Of a DNA stretch of 64,000 bases, positions 1 through 9,620 are shown piece by piece. Numbering within the stretch: position 1 is the first letter of the stretch; every line of letters starts with the position of its first letter. The notes beneath the pieces were generated by a model, which saw nothing but the letters and a program-made list of their open reading frames with translations, did not search any database and was not told where the DNA came from. Origin of the DNA: an uncultured Acetobacteroides sp. GTDB lineage: Bacteria; Bacteroidota; Bacteroidia; Bacteroidales; ZOR0009. A program made the translations under genes and the position numbers. The stretch lies in the NCBI RefSeq assembly GCF_963678165.1, contig NZ_OY782755.1:1674001-1738000 (forward strand), written 5' to 3'.

Positions 1-1
1 T

Positions 2-82
2 TCGCTGAAACAGGGGCTTGCACCGGCTGAATCAGGAGAATGCCCGGCAGGGCTGCTTTTGGAATGTTGCCAAACGTTATAA
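2..82 (+). CDS. possible 3' end of an upstream gene (partial)
   Basis: One plus-strand frame is open from the window edge for 26 codons and ends at TAA (80-82). The other two plus frames close within 30 bases. The peptide (ending LLLECCQTL) is too short to recognise. It could be the tail of a gene that starts before the window, or chance. The spacing to panB (about 100 bases with a promoter-like box) fits a gene end here. Confidence 0.2.
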   Translation, partial: SLKQGLAPAESGECPAGLLLECCQTL

Positions 83-129
83 TTGTGGTAGAATTGTGGT
101 AGGCTTCCGTAAATGTTAAACGAACTTAG

Positions 130-137
130 TAGATTTG
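130..137 (+). promoter_or_regulatory. Bacteroidetes-type -7 box for panB
   Basis: TAGATTTG matches the Bacteroidetes -7 consensus TAnnTTTG and lies 43 bases upstream of the panB ATG. No clear TTTG -33 box stands 19-21 bases upstream, so this is a moderate prediction. Confidence 0.4.
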
Positions 138-180
138 CCGGATAAATCATTACGAATAGGTTTCACAAAAAACCAAAGTC

Positions 181-996
181 ATGTCTGTAGAAAGCAACGT
201 AAGGGTGGTTACCACCCATCGTCTCATGGAGATGAAGGCTAAAGGGGAGAAGATTGCAATGCTTACCGCATACGATTACTCGATGGCCCAGATCCTAGAT
301 GCCGCTGGCATCGATGTTATACTAGTTGGCGATTCCGCATCAAACGTAATGGCAGGGCACAAGTCTACCCTTCCCATCACGCTCGATCAAATGATATACC
401 ACGCACAGTCGGTAGTACGTGCCGTAAAGCGTGCCCTTGTTGTTGTCGACCTGCCCTTCGGAACCTACCAGGGTAACTCGAAGGAGGCGCTTGCCTCAGC
501 TATCCGCATCATGAAGGAGAGCGAGGCGGATGCCGTTAAGATGGAGGGTGGCGTTGAGGTTATTGAGTCGGTGCAGCGCATCCTCTCGGCCGGCATTCCC
601 GTAATGGGGCACCTGGGGCTTACCCCGCAGTCCATCCACAAGTTTGGCACCTACACCGTTCGCGCCAAGGAGAAGGAGGAGGCGGATAAGCTGATTCAGG
701 ATGCGCACCTGCTAGAGGTAGCCGGCTGCTTCTCCATCGTTTTAGAGAAGATTCCAGCAACCTTGGCTAAGCAGGTTGCCAGCGAGGTGAAGATTCCGAT
801 CATCGGCATTGGCGCTGGCAACGGCGTCGACGGGCAGGTGCTGGTTATCCACGACATGATGGGCATCACCCACGAGTTCTCGCCCCGCTTCCTGCGCCGC
901 TACCTGAACCTCTTTGACGAGATGAAGGGCGCTACCCAGTCCTACATTAAGGATGTGAAGAGCCGCGATTTCCCCAACGATAATGAGCAGTACTAG
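181..996 (+). CDS. panB: 3-methyl-2-oxobutanoate hydroxymethyltransferase
   Basis: PanB transfers a hydroxymethyl group from 5,10-methylene-THF to 2-oxoisovalerate to make ketopantoate, the first committed step of pantothenate and CoA synthesis (cytosolic). The 271-residue product has the family's usual length and a full TIM-barrel pattern: MLTAYDY near residue 27, the metal-binding VGDSASNV near 49, the conserved EGG near 121, GHLGLTPQS near 143 and the catalytic-glutamate region VLEKIP near 187. The ATG at 181 is the first in frame and fits the N-terminus of the family. It ends three bases before the RluA-type gene, so the two are probably co-transcribed up to the terminator at 1709. The two genes have no obvious functional link. 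Confidence 0.96.
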   Translation: MSVESNVRVVTTHRLMEMKAKGEKIAMLTAYDYSMAQILDAAGIDVILVGDSASNVMAGHKSTLPITLDQMIYHAQSVVRAVKRALVVVDLPFGTYQGNSKEALASAIRIMKESEADAVKMEGGVEVIESVQRILSAGIPVMGHLGLTPQSIHKFGTYTVRAKEKEEADKLIQDAHLLEVAGCFSIVLEKIPATLAKQVASEVKIPIIGIGAGNGVDGQVLVIHDMMGITHEFSPRFLRRYLNLFDEMKGATQSYIKDVKSRDFPNDNEQY

Positions 997-999
997 CAG

Positions 1000-1701
1000 A
1001 TGGCTTTCAAACCGGAGAATATTATTTACGAGGATAACCATATCCTTGTCTACAACAAGCAGGCGGGCGATATCGTTCAGGGCGATAAAACTGGCGACAA
1101 GCCGCTCTCGGAGGTGGTAAAGGACTACATTAAGGAGCGCGATGCCAAGCCCGGCAACGTATTCCTTGGCGTAACGCACCGCATCGACAGGCCTACCACA
1201 GGCGTTATCATATTTGCGAAGACCAGCAAGGCGCTGGAGCGCATGAACGAGCTCTTCCGCGATGGCGGGGTGGATAAAACCTACTGGGCCATCGTTAAGC
1301 AGGCGCCAAAAAAGGACGAGGACCTGCTTGTTCATCACCTCTCGCGCAACGAGAAGCAGAACAAGAGCTACGTTTTCGATGCGCCAAAGTCTACCACCAA
1401 GGAGGCCAAGCTGAGGTATAAGGTTATCAGCAAAAGCGACAACTACTCGCTGGTTGAGGTGGAGCTCCTCACGGGGCGGCACCACCAGATTCGCGCCCAG
1501 CTGGCCAGCATCGGCTCGCCCATAAAGGGCGATCTGAAGTACGGCTTCGCGCGCTCGAACCCCGATGGTGGAATTTGCCTGCATGCCCGCAAGGTGGAGT
1601 TCATCCATCCGGTAAAGAAGGAAAAGGTGACCATCGTAGCGCCTGTCCCCGACGACGCGCTGTGGCAGTACTTCGCAAAAGCAGCAGAAAAGGGCATCTA
1701 A
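1000..1701 (+). CDS. RluA-family RNA pseudouridine synthase
   Basis: Converts specific uridines in rRNA or tRNA to pseudouridine. The 233-residue protein contains the RluA signature THRIDRPTTGV (residues 59-69) with the catalytic aspartate at about residue 63, followed by the conserved GRHHQIRAQLA region (near residue 160) of the same fold. There is no N-terminal S4 RNA-binding domain, so it belongs to the short, single-domain branch, similar in size to RluA/TruC-type enzymes. The substrate position cannot be told from sequence. It follows panB after a 3-base gap and is closed by a strong terminator. Confidence 0.93.
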   Translation: MAFKPENIIYEDNHILVYNKQAGDIVQGDKTGDKPLSEVVKDYIKERDAKPGNVFLGVTHRIDRPTTGVIIFAKTSKALERMNELFRDGGVDKTYWAIVKQAPKKDEDLLVHHLSRNEKQNKSYVFDAPKSTTKEAKLRYKVISKSDNYSLVEVELLTGRHHQIRAQLASIGSPIKGDLKYGFARSNPDGGICLHARKVEFIHPVKKEKVTIVAPVPDDALWQYFAKAAEKGI

Positions 1702-1708
1702 CCCAATA

Positions 1709-1749
1709 AAATCCCGGCAATAGCGATCTGTTGCCGGGATTTCCTTTTT
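1709..1749 (+). terminator. intrinsic terminator after the panB-RluA pair
   Basis: A perfect 12-base stem (AAATCCCGGCAA paired with TTGCCGGGATTT) with a 10-base loop, followed by a T-rich tract (CCTTTTTG). It begins eight bases after the stop codon. Confidence 0.9.
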
Positions 1750-1794
1750 GATATGGGAGAGATTGTTGGGCTGAAGCTCCGCTTCTTCTCCGCA

Positions 1795-2167
1795 TTTTTC
1801 ATTTGGGATCGCCAAGTGCAAATTTCCTCCAGGAGTTTTTCGTTTGGGAGCGCCAAATGCAATTTTCTTCCAAGAGTTTTTCATTTCGGAGTACCAAGTG
1901 CAAATTTCTTCTAGGCGTTTTTCATTTGGGAGTGTCAAATGCAAATTTCCTCTAGGAGTTTTTCACGCCAGAGCGCCGGGACACATTTTCCTCTCGGAAT
2001 TTTTCACTCCAGCGTGGCGGGATGCAAAATTCTTCTCGGAATTTTCTACGCCGGCGTAGCGGAATGCAAAATTCCTGTCGGAATTTAACGCGCGGGCGTA
2101 GCTGGATGCAAAATTCCGACAGGAATTTAACACGCGGGCGTAGCGGCGTACGTTTTTCCGAACGGAA
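1795..2167. repeat. nine-copy tandem array, 41-42 bp units
   Basis: Nine consecutive units begin at 1795, 1836, 1877, 1918, 1959, 2000, 2042, 2084 and 2126. The first five are 41 bases and the last four are 42. Units start with a TTTTTC or TTTAAC block and carry a TGCAAATTTCC- or TGCAAAATTCC-like core. The first four units are close to each other, and the later ones drift to a GC-richer form (GCGGGCGTAGC). Many units hold a small inverted repeat such as AAATTCC...GGAATTT, so the array could fold into serial hairpins. A 41-base period shifts reading frame every copy, so it is not a coding repeat. It fills the gap between the terminator at 1709 and hutI. Confidence 0.9.
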
Positions 2168-2263
2168 ATTCCGGCTCGTCTTCGTCGCTCGAAGGGGGGC
2201 GCTGCTTCATGGCGGCTCCTTTTATAAATATCCAATAATTGCTCGTTCGGTTTTGTTTTTTTA

Positions 2264-2271
2264 TAATTTTG
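2264..2271 (+). promoter_or_regulatory. Bacteroidetes-type -7 box for hutI
   Basis: TAATTTTG fits TAnnTTTG. A TTG lies 22 bases upstream of it (in AATTGC, about 2239-2241). The box is 44 bases before the hutI ATG at 2316 and outside the repeat array. Confidence 0.45.
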
Positions 2272-2315
2272 GCCTGTTGAAGTTTCTGTTTGAAGCTTTG
2301 TAAACGTTGAAATCT

Positions 2316-3551
2316 ATGAAACTGTTAGTAAAGAACATAAAAAAGCTGGTTCAGGTAGAGGACTTACCCAAAACGTGGGTGGCCGGTAGCGACATGAAGG
2401 AGCTACCCTCAATCGATGGCGCATACCTTTACATCTACGATGGCCTTTTTGCCGATTTCGGCCCGATGAGCAGCTGCCCCGACTATCCCGATGCCGAGGT
2501 GGTGGATGCCACCGGCTGCATGGTGTTCCCCTCGTTCTGCGACTCGCACACCCACCTGGTGTACGCCGGCAGCCGCGAGATAGAGTACATCGATAAGATT
2601 CGAGGCCTTTCCTACGAGGAGATTGCCAAGCGGGGAGGGGGAATCCTGAACTCGGCCGAGCGCCTCCGCGCTGCCACGGAGGACGAGCTCTTCGAGTCGG
2701 CCATGGAGCGCATCAACGAGATCATTGCCCTTGGTACGGGGGCCGTGGAGATAAAGAGCGGCTACGGGCTATCAACCGAGTCGGAGCTCAAGATGCTTCG
2801 CGTCGCCCGCCGCATTCGCTGCGAATCGCCCATCACCGTTAAGGCCACCTTCCTGGGGGCGCATGCCGTGCCTATGGAGTACCGTGGCCGCCAGTCGGAG
2901 TACGTCGAGCTGATCGTTAAGGAGATGATCCCGCAGGTTGCCGCCGAGAATCTGGCCGAGTACATCGATGTCTTTTGCGATAAGGGCTTCTTTACCATCG
3001 AGGAAACCGAGCGCATGCTCGAAGCCGCAGCCAAGTACGGCCTTCGCCCCAAAATACACGCCAACGAGCTGGCGCTATCGGGCGGCATCCAGCTCGGCGT
3101 TAAGCATTCGGCGCTATCGGTGGATCACCTCGAGTTTACCGGCGATGAGGAGATTGCCGCGCTGCTCGACTCAACCACCATGGCTACGCTGCTGCCTGGT
3201 GCCGCATTCTTCCTAGGCATGGATTACCCACCTGCCCGTAAGATGATCGACGCCGGATTGCCCGTTGCCCTAGCTTCCGACTACAATCCTGGCTCATCGC
3301 CATCGGGGGATATGAAATTTATCTTAAGTTTGGCTTGTGTAAAGATGAGGATGGTTCCCGAGGAGGCTATCAATGCGGCCACCATCAACTCGGCCTACGC
3401 CATGGGGCTGAGCGGCACGCATGGGTCGATTTCTAGAGGAAAGATTGCCAACTTCTTTATCACAAAACCAATTCCATCGTACGAGTATATGCCCTACGCG
3501 TATACCCAAAAGCTGGTCGACAAGGTATTTTTAAACGGTAAAAAGATATGA
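2316..3551 (+). CDS. hutI: imidazolonepropionase
   Basis: HutI hydrolyses 4-imidazolone-5-propanoate to N-formimino-L-glutamate, the third step of histidine breakdown. The 411-residue protein is an amidohydrolase with the metal ligands in place: CDSHTHLVYAGSR near residue 72, KIHANELALSGG near 250, SVDHLEFTG near 270 and ASDYNPGSSP near 325. I chose the ATG at 2316. A TTG at 2307 is in frame but less likely. The gene overlaps the next ORF (ATATGATC) and lies one gene upstream of ftcD, which uses its product. hutH and hutU are not in the window. Confidence 0.96.
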   Translation: MKLLVKNIKKLVQVEDLPKTWVAGSDMKELPSIDGAYLYIYDGLFADFGPMSSCPDYPDAEVVDATGCMVFPSFCDSHTHLVYAGSREIEYIDKIRGLSYEEIAKRGGGILNSAERLRAATEDELFESAMERINEIIALGTGAVEIKSGYGLSTESELKMLRVARRIRCESPITVKATFLGAHAVPMEYRGRQSEYVELIVKEMIPQVAAENLAEYIDVFCDKGFFTIEETERMLEAAAKYGLRPKIHANELALSGGIQLGVKHSALSVDHLEFTGDEEIAALLDSTTMATLLPGAAFFLGMDYPPARKMIDAGLPVALASDYNPGSSPSGDMKFILSLACVKMRMVPEEAINAATINSAYAMGLSGTHGSISRGKIANFFITKPIPSYEYMPYAYTQKLVDKVFLNGKKI

Positions 3552-4345
3552 TCATGAAGAGAGTTCTAGCGATTATTGCTGTAGCGGCATTGCTGATGCC
3601 CGCTTTAAACGTTGATGCGCAAGCTTCGAGCAAGAAGAAGAAGGCTACGTCGAAAACGACCAAAACCTCTACAAAGGCGACCTCTACAAAAAAATCCTCA
3701 TTAGCGTCTGGCGTATCGTCGATTCTTTCGCTAACGAATACCGACTATTCGAACGGGCTAAAGGATGCGCTAAAGATTGCCGCCACAAAGTCGGCCGAGT
3801 CCGCCTCCATGCTCGACGGCTTCAACAAGAATATGGACATTCGCATCCCATTCCCCAAAGAAGCGATTGCGGTTAAGGACTATGCCGTTAAGCTAGGCCT
3901 TCAGTCTCAGGTTGATATTTTCGAGGAAAAACTCAACCGTGCTGCCGAAGAGGCTGCTAAGAAGGCTGCTCCAATTTTCTTGGCTGCGATAGTAAAAATG
4001 TCGTTTGCCGATGCCGCAAAGATTGCAACAGGCGATAAGAATGCGGCCACCGTATACCTGCGTAGCACCGCAGGCGTAGAGCTGGCCAACCAGTTTAAAC
4101 CGGTTGTTGTAGATGCCTTGTCGCAGGTTGCCATCACCAAGTACTGGAAGCCGCTTGTCGACAAGTACAACAAGGTAGCCCCATTCCTAGCAAAGGAGCA
4201 GGTGCAAGCCGACTTGAATCAGTACGTAACCGATAAGGCTGTAGACGGACTCTTCGTTTTGGTAGAAAAGGAAGAAGCCAAGATCCGTCAGGAGCCCGCT
4301 AAGTATGGCTCCGATTTGGTGAAAAAGATCTTTGGAACAAAATAA
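3548..4345 (+). CDS. DUF4197 family exported protein
   Basis: A 265-residue protein with an N-terminal signal peptide (hydrophobic stretch at about residues 5-20, likely cleavage after DAQA) and then a Lys/Thr/Ser-rich linker (residues 28-52). The rest is a helical DUF4197 domain with the family's features: SGVSSILSL, GLKDALKIA, VDIFEEKLNRAAEEAAKKAAPIF-type helices and the KYWKPLVDKYN segment. Function is unknown in the family. The start overlaps hutI by four bases, and a second ATG six bases on is equally possible. It sits between hutI and ftcD, so it is probably co-transcribed with histidine breakdown, but nothing in the sequence ties it to that pathway. Confidence 0.85.
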   Translation: MIMKRVLAIIAVAALLMPALNVDAQASSKKKKATSKTTKTSTKATSTKKSSLASGVSSILSLTNTDYSNGLKDALKIAATKSAESASMLDGFNKNMDIRIPFPKEAIAVKDYAVKLGLQSQVDIFEEKLNRAAEEAAKKAAPIFLAAIVKMSFADAAKIATGDKNAATVYLRSTAGVELANQFKPVVVDALSQVAITKYWKPLVDKYNKVAPFLAKEQVQADLNQYVTDKAVDGLFVLVEKEEAKIRQEPAKYGSDLVKKIFGTK

Positions 4346-4363
4346 ACCTAATAGTACGTTGCT

Positions 4364-6052
4364 ATGAACCTAAAGCTGATTGAATGTGTTCCCAACTTCT
4401 CTGAGGGGAACGATATGGGCATAATTAAGCAGATTACCGACGAAATTGAATCTGTTGACGGCGTTAAGCTGCTCGATGTTGACCCCGGAAAGGCAACCAA
4501 CCGTACGGTGGTAACCTTCGTAGGTACGCCCGATGAGGTTTGCGAAGCAGCCTTCCGCGCTGCTAAAAAGGCAAAAGAGCTTATAGATATGAGCAAGCAT
4601 CAAGGGGCTCACCCTCGTTTTGGTGCAACCGATGTGCTTCCGCTAATTCCAGTGGCCAACATCACCATGGACGAAACGGTAGAGTATGCCCGTAAGCTTG
4701 CCAAGCGCATGGGCGATGAACTTCAGTATCCAATCTATTGCTACGAAAGTGCCGCATTCGAGCCAAAGCGTAAAAACCTTGCCTTCTGCCGCAGCGGCGA
4801 GTACGAGGCACTTCCCGAAAAGATGACCAAGCCAGAGTGGAAGCCCGATTTTGGTCCAGCCACATTTGTTCCTCAAACAGGAGCAACTGCTGTTGGTGCG
4901 CGTAACTTCCTTATAGCTGTAAACTTCAATTTAAATACCACCTCTACGCGTCGTGCTAACGCCATTGCGTTCGATGTTCGCGAAAAAGGACGACCAGTTC
5001 GCGAGGGCAACCCTGTTACAGGAAAGAAGAAACTCGACGAAAACGGAAAGGAAATCTGGACCCCAGGAACCCTCATGGGAACTAAGGCCATTGGTTGGTT
5101 TATCGACGAGTACGGAATTGCTCAGGTATCGATGAACATTACAGATATTAACCAAACTCCGCTTCATGTCGCTTTCGAAGAGGTAAAGAAGAAAGCCGAT
5201 GAAAGAGGTTTGCGTGTAACAGGTACCGAAATCGTTGGTCTTGTTCCTGCAAGCGTGATAATGGATGCTGGTAAGTACTTCCTTGCAAAGCAGCAGCGCT
5301 CTGCCGGTATTGCCGATGAGGAAATCATTAAGATTGCGGTAAAGTCGATGGGGCTAGATGAACTCTATCCTTTCGATCCTCAAAAGAAGATCATCGAGTT
5401 GATGATAAAGGATCAAAAAAAGCAGCTTGTTGATATGACCGTTACAGGTTTTGCCAACGAAACCGCATCAGAATCTCCAGCTCCTGGTGGTGGTTCAATT
5501 GCTGCCTATATGGGAGCCTTGGGTGCAGCGCTTGGCACCATGGTTGCCAACCTATCGGCTCACAAACCAGGTTGGGACGATCGCTGGAAAGAGTTTTCTG
5601 ATGTTGCCGAAAAGGGCAAGATGTACATGGATCAGCTCCTGAAAATGGTTGACGAGGACACCAACGCCTTTAATCGCATTATGGATGCCCTTTCCCTTCC
5701 CAAAAAGACCGATGAGGAAAAGGCTGCTCGTAAAAAGGCAATCCAAGATGCAACTATATACGCAACGGAGGTTCCCTTAAAAACCATGGAGTTGTGTTGT
5801 AACTCAATGGAGGTAATGCTCGAGATGGCAGAAAAGGGCAATCCAAATTCGGTATCCGACGCAGGAGTTGGAGCAATTGCTGCTCGTGGAGGAGTTTATG
5901 GTGCTTACCTGAATGTTCGAATCAATGCAAAAGGCATAGAAGACGAAAAATATGCTAGTGACATAGTAAGCAATTCTAATTCTTTGTTAAAAAAAGCATT
6001 GGAGTTAGAGTCTAGAATACTAGATAAGGTGATGTTGATAATCGCAAAATAA
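4364..6052 (+). CDS. ftcD: glutamate formimidoyltransferase / formimino-THF cyclodeaminase (bifunctional)
   Basis: Transfers the formimino group from formiminoglutamate to THF, releasing glutamate, then cyclises it to 5,10-methenyl-THF with loss of ammonia. At 562 residues it is a full bifunctional protein: an N-terminal formiminotransferase (about 1-300, with ECVPNFSEG at 5-13 and HQGAHPRFGATDV near 79-91) joined to a C-terminal cyclodeaminase (about 350-562, with ESPAPGGGSIAAYMGALGAA near 368). Bacteria often encode these parts separately, whereas the fused form is known from animals and some Bacteroidetes. It is 18 bases downstream of the DUF4197 gene and ends the hutI unit. Confidence 0.96.
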   Translation: MNLKLIECVPNFSEGNDMGIIKQITDEIESVDGVKLLDVDPGKATNRTVVTFVGTPDEVCEAAFRAAKKAKELIDMSKHQGAHPRFGATDVLPLIPVANITMDETVEYARKLAKRMGDELQYPIYCYESAAFEPKRKNLAFCRSGEYEALPEKMTKPEWKPDFGPATFVPQTGATAVGARNFLIAVNFNLNTTSTRRANAIAFDVREKGRPVREGNPVTGKKKLDENGKEIWTPGTLMGTKAIGWFIDEYGIAQVSMNITDINQTPLHVAFEEVKKKADERGLRVTGTEIVGLVPASVIMDAGKYFLAKQQRSAGIADEEIIKIAVKSMGLDELYPFDPQKKIIELMIKDQKKQLVDMTVTGFANETASESPAPGGGSIAAYMGALGAALGTMVANLSAHKPGWDDRWKEFSDVAEKGKMYMDQLLKMVDEDTNAFNRIMDALSLPKKTDEEKAARKKAIQDATIYATEVPLKTMELCCNSMEVMLEMAEKGNPNSVSDAGVGAIAARGGVYGAYLNVRINAKGIEDEKYASDIVSNSNSLLKKALELESRILDKVMLIIAK

Positions 6053-6078
6053 TCGATTTATTAAAGAATAACCCCTTT

Positions 6079-6117
6079 AAAAAGGAAGTGTCCAGTTGAG
6101 GATGCTTCCTTTTTTTA
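6079..6117 (+). terminator. intrinsic terminator after ftcD
   Basis: Stem AAAGGAAG(TG)TCC / GGA(TG)CTTCCTTT with a short loop and a run of seven Ts, 26 bases after the ftcD stop. Confidence 0.85.
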
Positions 6118-6232
6118 TGGTTTGTGGCAATTGTTTCCTCTCGCTATCAAAAAAATGATGAATTAATAAAGAGGTGTAAGTTGAGATTGATAAAAAAAAT
6201 TTCGATTAGTTGTAAAACTATAATTAAAAGTT

Positions 6233-6239
6233 TATATTG
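6233..6239 (+). promoter_or_regulatory. possible -7 box for the SusC/SusD pair
   Basis: TATATTG resembles TAnnTTTG with one base missing. It lies 27 bases upstream of the SusC ATG, with a TTG about 22 bases further upstream. Weak but suitably placed after the ftcD terminator. Confidence 0.3.
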
Positions 6240-6265
6240 CGACTGTATAACCAATATTCTAATGT

Positions 6266-9200
6266 ATGAAACGAATAAAGCTGCTACTATTGTCGGCTTT
6301 TGTTTGCTTTGGTATATCCAATGCATTTGCGCAAACAAAGGTATCAGGACAAGTAACAAGTTCTGAAGATGGTCAACCGATTCCTGGTGTGACTGTAATC
6401 GTTAAAGGTTTATCTGGAGTAGGTACTTCCACCAATATTGATGGAAAGTACACTCTTAACGTTCCTGCTACAGGCAAAGTTCTTGTGTTTAGTTACATTG
6501 GTTTCAAATCACAAGAAATAGCGCTTGAAGGTAAAACAACTGTCAATGTTGTCTTAATTTCTGAAACAAAGAAGATTGATGAGGTTGTTGTTACAGCACT
6601 TGGTATAACCCGATCTAAACAGGCATTAGGGTATGCTGTTTCTGATGTTAAGGGTGATGAATTAGCAAAAGCAAGAAGCCAGAATGTCCTAAGTTCTTTG
6701 TCTGGTCGTGTTTCAGGGGTGCAGATTACTGGAGCTTCAGGCCAGATGGGGGGAGGCTCGAGAATTCAAGTTCGTGGTGTAACATCGCTTACTCAAAACA
6801 ACCAACCATTATTTGTTGTTGATGGAATTCCTCTTGACAACTCAGACTTTTCTTATGGAGCAACTGGTGGTGGTGGTTACGATTATGGTAACATGGGATC
6901 TGACCTTAATTCAGATGATATTGAATCTGTTTCTATTCTAAAAGGGGCATCTGCAACAGCTCTTTATGGCTCTCGTGCTGCTAATGGTGTAGTTATGGTT
7001 ACTACTAAAAAGGCAAAAGCAGGGGCTCAAAATTGGGGTGTTGCTGTTAACTCTAGTATAACTTGGGATAAGGCTAGCATTCTTCCTGTTTACCAAAAAG
7101 AATATGGTGGTGGTGCTACTTTCTCTGATGCTCAGGGAGGAAAACAAGGTTTTTTAACCCAAGTTATTGATGGTAAAGAGTATAAGTTGGTTGCATATGC
7201 GACAGATGAAAGTTGGGGGCCAAAGTATGATCCAAATATTAAGGTTCTTAACTGGAATGCTTTTGATAAGTGGGATACTAAAAACTATCTTGTAGAAAAG
7301 TCTTGGGTTTATCCAAAGAACGATTACAAGTATTTTTTTAGAACAGGGGTGACATATACTAATAATGTCCAACTTACTGGTGCTACGGATAAAGGATCAA
7401 CCAGAATATCATACACTAATATGAATGTTACTGGTATCTATCCTAATAGTGAGTTAAAGCGTAATACAATTAACTTTAATGGGAATTACAATTTCTCTAA
7501 ATATTTAGAGGGATGGGCTACTGCTACATATGTTGTTAATACAGCAACAGGTCGTCCTGAAACCGGTTATGGAGAACGAAATCCAGTTCAGAAAATGTGG
7601 CAATGGATTCATACGTCGTTGGATTATAATGACTTAAGTGCATGGCGAAATCCTGATGGAACGCAAAGATCTTGGAATAGAAGTTCTTGGGATAATCCAG
7701 GTCCAGAATTTACCGATAACCCTTACTGGTCAAGGTATATGAACTATCAGAATGACCGTAGAGATCGTCTATTTGGAAATACTGGTTTAACACTTACTTT
7801 TACATCATGGCTAAAACTAACAGGTCGTCTAGGTGTCGATTTTTATACACTTAAGCAAGAAGAGCGTACAGCAATAGGATCACAATCTTTATCTTCTTAC
7901 GATCTTTATGTCCGTTCTAACTATGATGTAAATGGAGAAGCATTCTTTAGCATTAACAAACGGTTTCTTGAGGATAAAATTGGTTTAAGTTCAATTTTAG
8001 GTTCATCTGTGAATGATCGTCAATTTGATATTACAGGTGGAACAACCGTTGGAGGGCTAGTTATTCCAGAAGTTTATAACTTAACCAATTCTGTTTCAAA
8101 GGCAACTTCGAGAGATACTAAGAGCCATAAGAGAATAAATAGTCTTTACTGTAATTTAACACTAGACTATAATCGGCTTGTTTATCTTGATTTAACTGCT
8201 AGAAACGACTGGTCTTCTACACTTCCAAGCGGGAATAACAGTTACTCCTATCCATCTGCAAACCTTAGTTTTGTGCTTAGCGAACTAGAGGCTGTTAAGT
8301 CTTTTGGTTTTATTGATTACGCAAAGTTGCGTGGGGGGTATGCTCAGGTTGGTAACGATACTGATCCTTACAACTTGTCAAACTATTTTACTGCAGAAAC
8401 GCCGTTTGGTTCTGATGCTCGATATTCGTTGCCAACTCAACTTGCAAATGCAAAGTTGAAGCCTGAAGAAACAAAGTCTTGGGAAGTTGGCTTCGAGGCT
8501 AAATTTTTCAAGAGTAGAATAGGTGTAGATATTTCGTATTTTACAAAAGATACGAAAAATCAAATTGTTCCTATTCAAGTTTCCGGATCAACGGGTTGGG
8601 CTAGTTTATGGATCAACGCAGGTAAAATGGAGAATAAAGGTTGGGAATTTCAAGTAAATGGAACTCCGTTAAAGACTAGAAATTTCTCTTGGGATATTAC
8701 TGTAAATCTATCAACTCTTGATAATAAGGTTGTTGATATTGCAGAAGGTCTAGATTATTTAAATCTAGGTAACGCTCCTTTTAAAGTTCAGGTTGGTGCT
8801 TTCAAAGGAATGTCTTATCCTGTAATATATGGTACCGATTTTGTATATGACAAGGATGGAAACAAGGTGTTAAGTACAAGTGGAAGATATTTGCCTTCTG
8901 CAGTTAAACCTTTGGCAAATGTTAATCCTGATTTTACAGGTGGTATTACTAATTCTTTCAACTACAAATTTAACAATGGAATTCAAATTGATGCAAATGT
9001 CCTTCTTGATATGCAGAAGGGAGGGCATATGTATTACACATCATATATGTGGGGAATGTATTCTGGTATTTTAGCAGAATCTGCCGCTATAAATGAAAAT
9101 GGCTTTAATATCCGTGATGCTATTAATTACAAATATAGTGACGGTACAGAAGGTTCAACTTGGAAAACTGGAGCTAAAAGTATAGGTGGAGGTGTTGTTC

Positions 9201-9604
9201 TTGATGGTGTGTATGGTAAGTACAATGCACTTGATGGTACTGTTACTTATCTAAATGCAGATGGAACGACTTCTCAAGTTGCAATAGACAATACTAAAGC
9301 AATTGCAGGTTCTCGTTATAGTCGTGACCACTACTCGGGTCCTGATACTCAGAATATATTTAAAACGGATTACTTGAAGCTTCGCGAAATTCGTTTTGGT
9401 ATAACAATTCCTAAGAAGTGGACTGGCCCAATTTCTGGATTGAGAGTCTCTTTCTTTGGACGAAATCTAAAAACTTGGTTTGCTGATCAACAACACTTCG
9501 ATCCCGAATACCTTCAAATGGCTGGATCAAATGCGCAAGGTGTAGAAGGAGGTTATCTTCCATCTGTTGCAACATATGGTGTTGGTGTAAACTTTAACTT
9601 CTAA
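6266..9604 (+). CDS. SusC/RagA family TonB-dependent outer-membrane transporter
   Basis: An outer-membrane beta-barrel that pairs with a SusD-type lipoprotein to import oligosaccharides or peptides with TonB energy. The 1112-residue product has a signal peptide ending SNAFAQ (residue 22), a carboxypeptidase-D-like domain (about 25-105, VSGQVTSSEDGQPIPGVTV), the SusC-typical DEVVVTALG segment near 110, a plug domain with SSLSGRVSGVQITG and GVTSLTQNNQPLFVVDGIPL, and a barrel ending in an aromatic residue (VGVNFNF). There is no N-terminal anti-sigma-interaction extension and no nearby glycosidase, sulfatase or FecR gene. A peptide or generic role like RagA is therefore as likely as a glycan role. 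AT content is higher than in the neighbouring hut genes. Confidence 0.95.
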   Translation: MKRIKLLLLSAFVCFGISNAFAQTKVSGQVTSSEDGQPIPGVTVIVKGLSGVGTSTNIDGKYTLNVPATGKVLVFSYIGFKSQEIALEGKTTVNVVLISETKKIDEVVVTALGITRSKQALGYAVSDVKGDELAKARSQNVLSSLSGRVSGVQITGASGQMGGGSRIQVRGVTSLTQNNQPLFVVDGIPLDNSDFSYGATGGGGYDYGNMGSDLNSDDIESVSILKGASATALYGSRAANGVVMVTTKKAKAGAQNWGVAVNSSITWDKASILPVYQKEYGGGATFSDAQGGKQGFLTQVIDGKEYKLVAYATDESWGPKYDPNIKVLNWNAFDKWDTKNYLVEKSWVYPKNDYKYFFRTGVTYTNNVQLTGATDKGSTRISYTNMNVTGIYPNSELKRNTINFNGNYNFSKYLEGWATATYVVNTATGRPETGYGERNPVQKMWQWIHTSLDYNDLSAWRNPDGTQRSWNRSSWDNPGPEFTDNPYWSRYMNYQNDRRDRLFGNTGLTLTFTSWLKLTGRLGVDFYTLKQEERTAIGSQSLSSYDLYVRSNYDVNGEAFFSINKRFLEDKIGLSSILGSSVNDRQFDITGGTTVGGLVIPEVYNLTNSVSKATSRDTKSHKRINSLYCNLTLDYNRLVYLDLTARNDWSSTLPSGNNSYSYPSANLSFVLSELEAVKSFGFIDYAKLRGGYAQVGNDTDPYNLSNYFTAETPFGSDARYSLPTQLANAKLKPEETKSWEVGFEAKFFKSRIGVDISYFTKDTKNQIVPIQVSGSTGWASLWINAGKMENKGWEFQVNGTPLKTRNFSWDITVNLSTLDNKVVDIAEGLDYLNLGNAPFKVQVGAFKGMSYPVIYGTDFVYDKDGNKVLSTSGRYLPSAVKPLANVNPDFTGGITNSFNYKFNNGIQIDANVLLDMQKGGHMYYTSYMWGMYSGILAESAAINENGFNIRDAINYKYSDGTEGSTWKTGAKSIGGGVVLDGVYGKYNALDGTVTYLNADGTTSQVAIDNTKAIAGSRYSRDHYSGPDTQNIFKTDYLKLREIRFGITIPKKWTGPISGLRVSFFGRNLKTWFADQQHFDPEYLQMAGSNAQGVEGGYLPSVATYGVGVNFNF

Positions 9605-9620
9605 TTTAAATTGAGAGAAT

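Noticed and set aside
742..1944. 400-codon minus-strand ORF over panB and the RluA-type gene
   Set aside because: It is antisense to two well-recognised genes and ends in the 41 bp array. No family resemblance.
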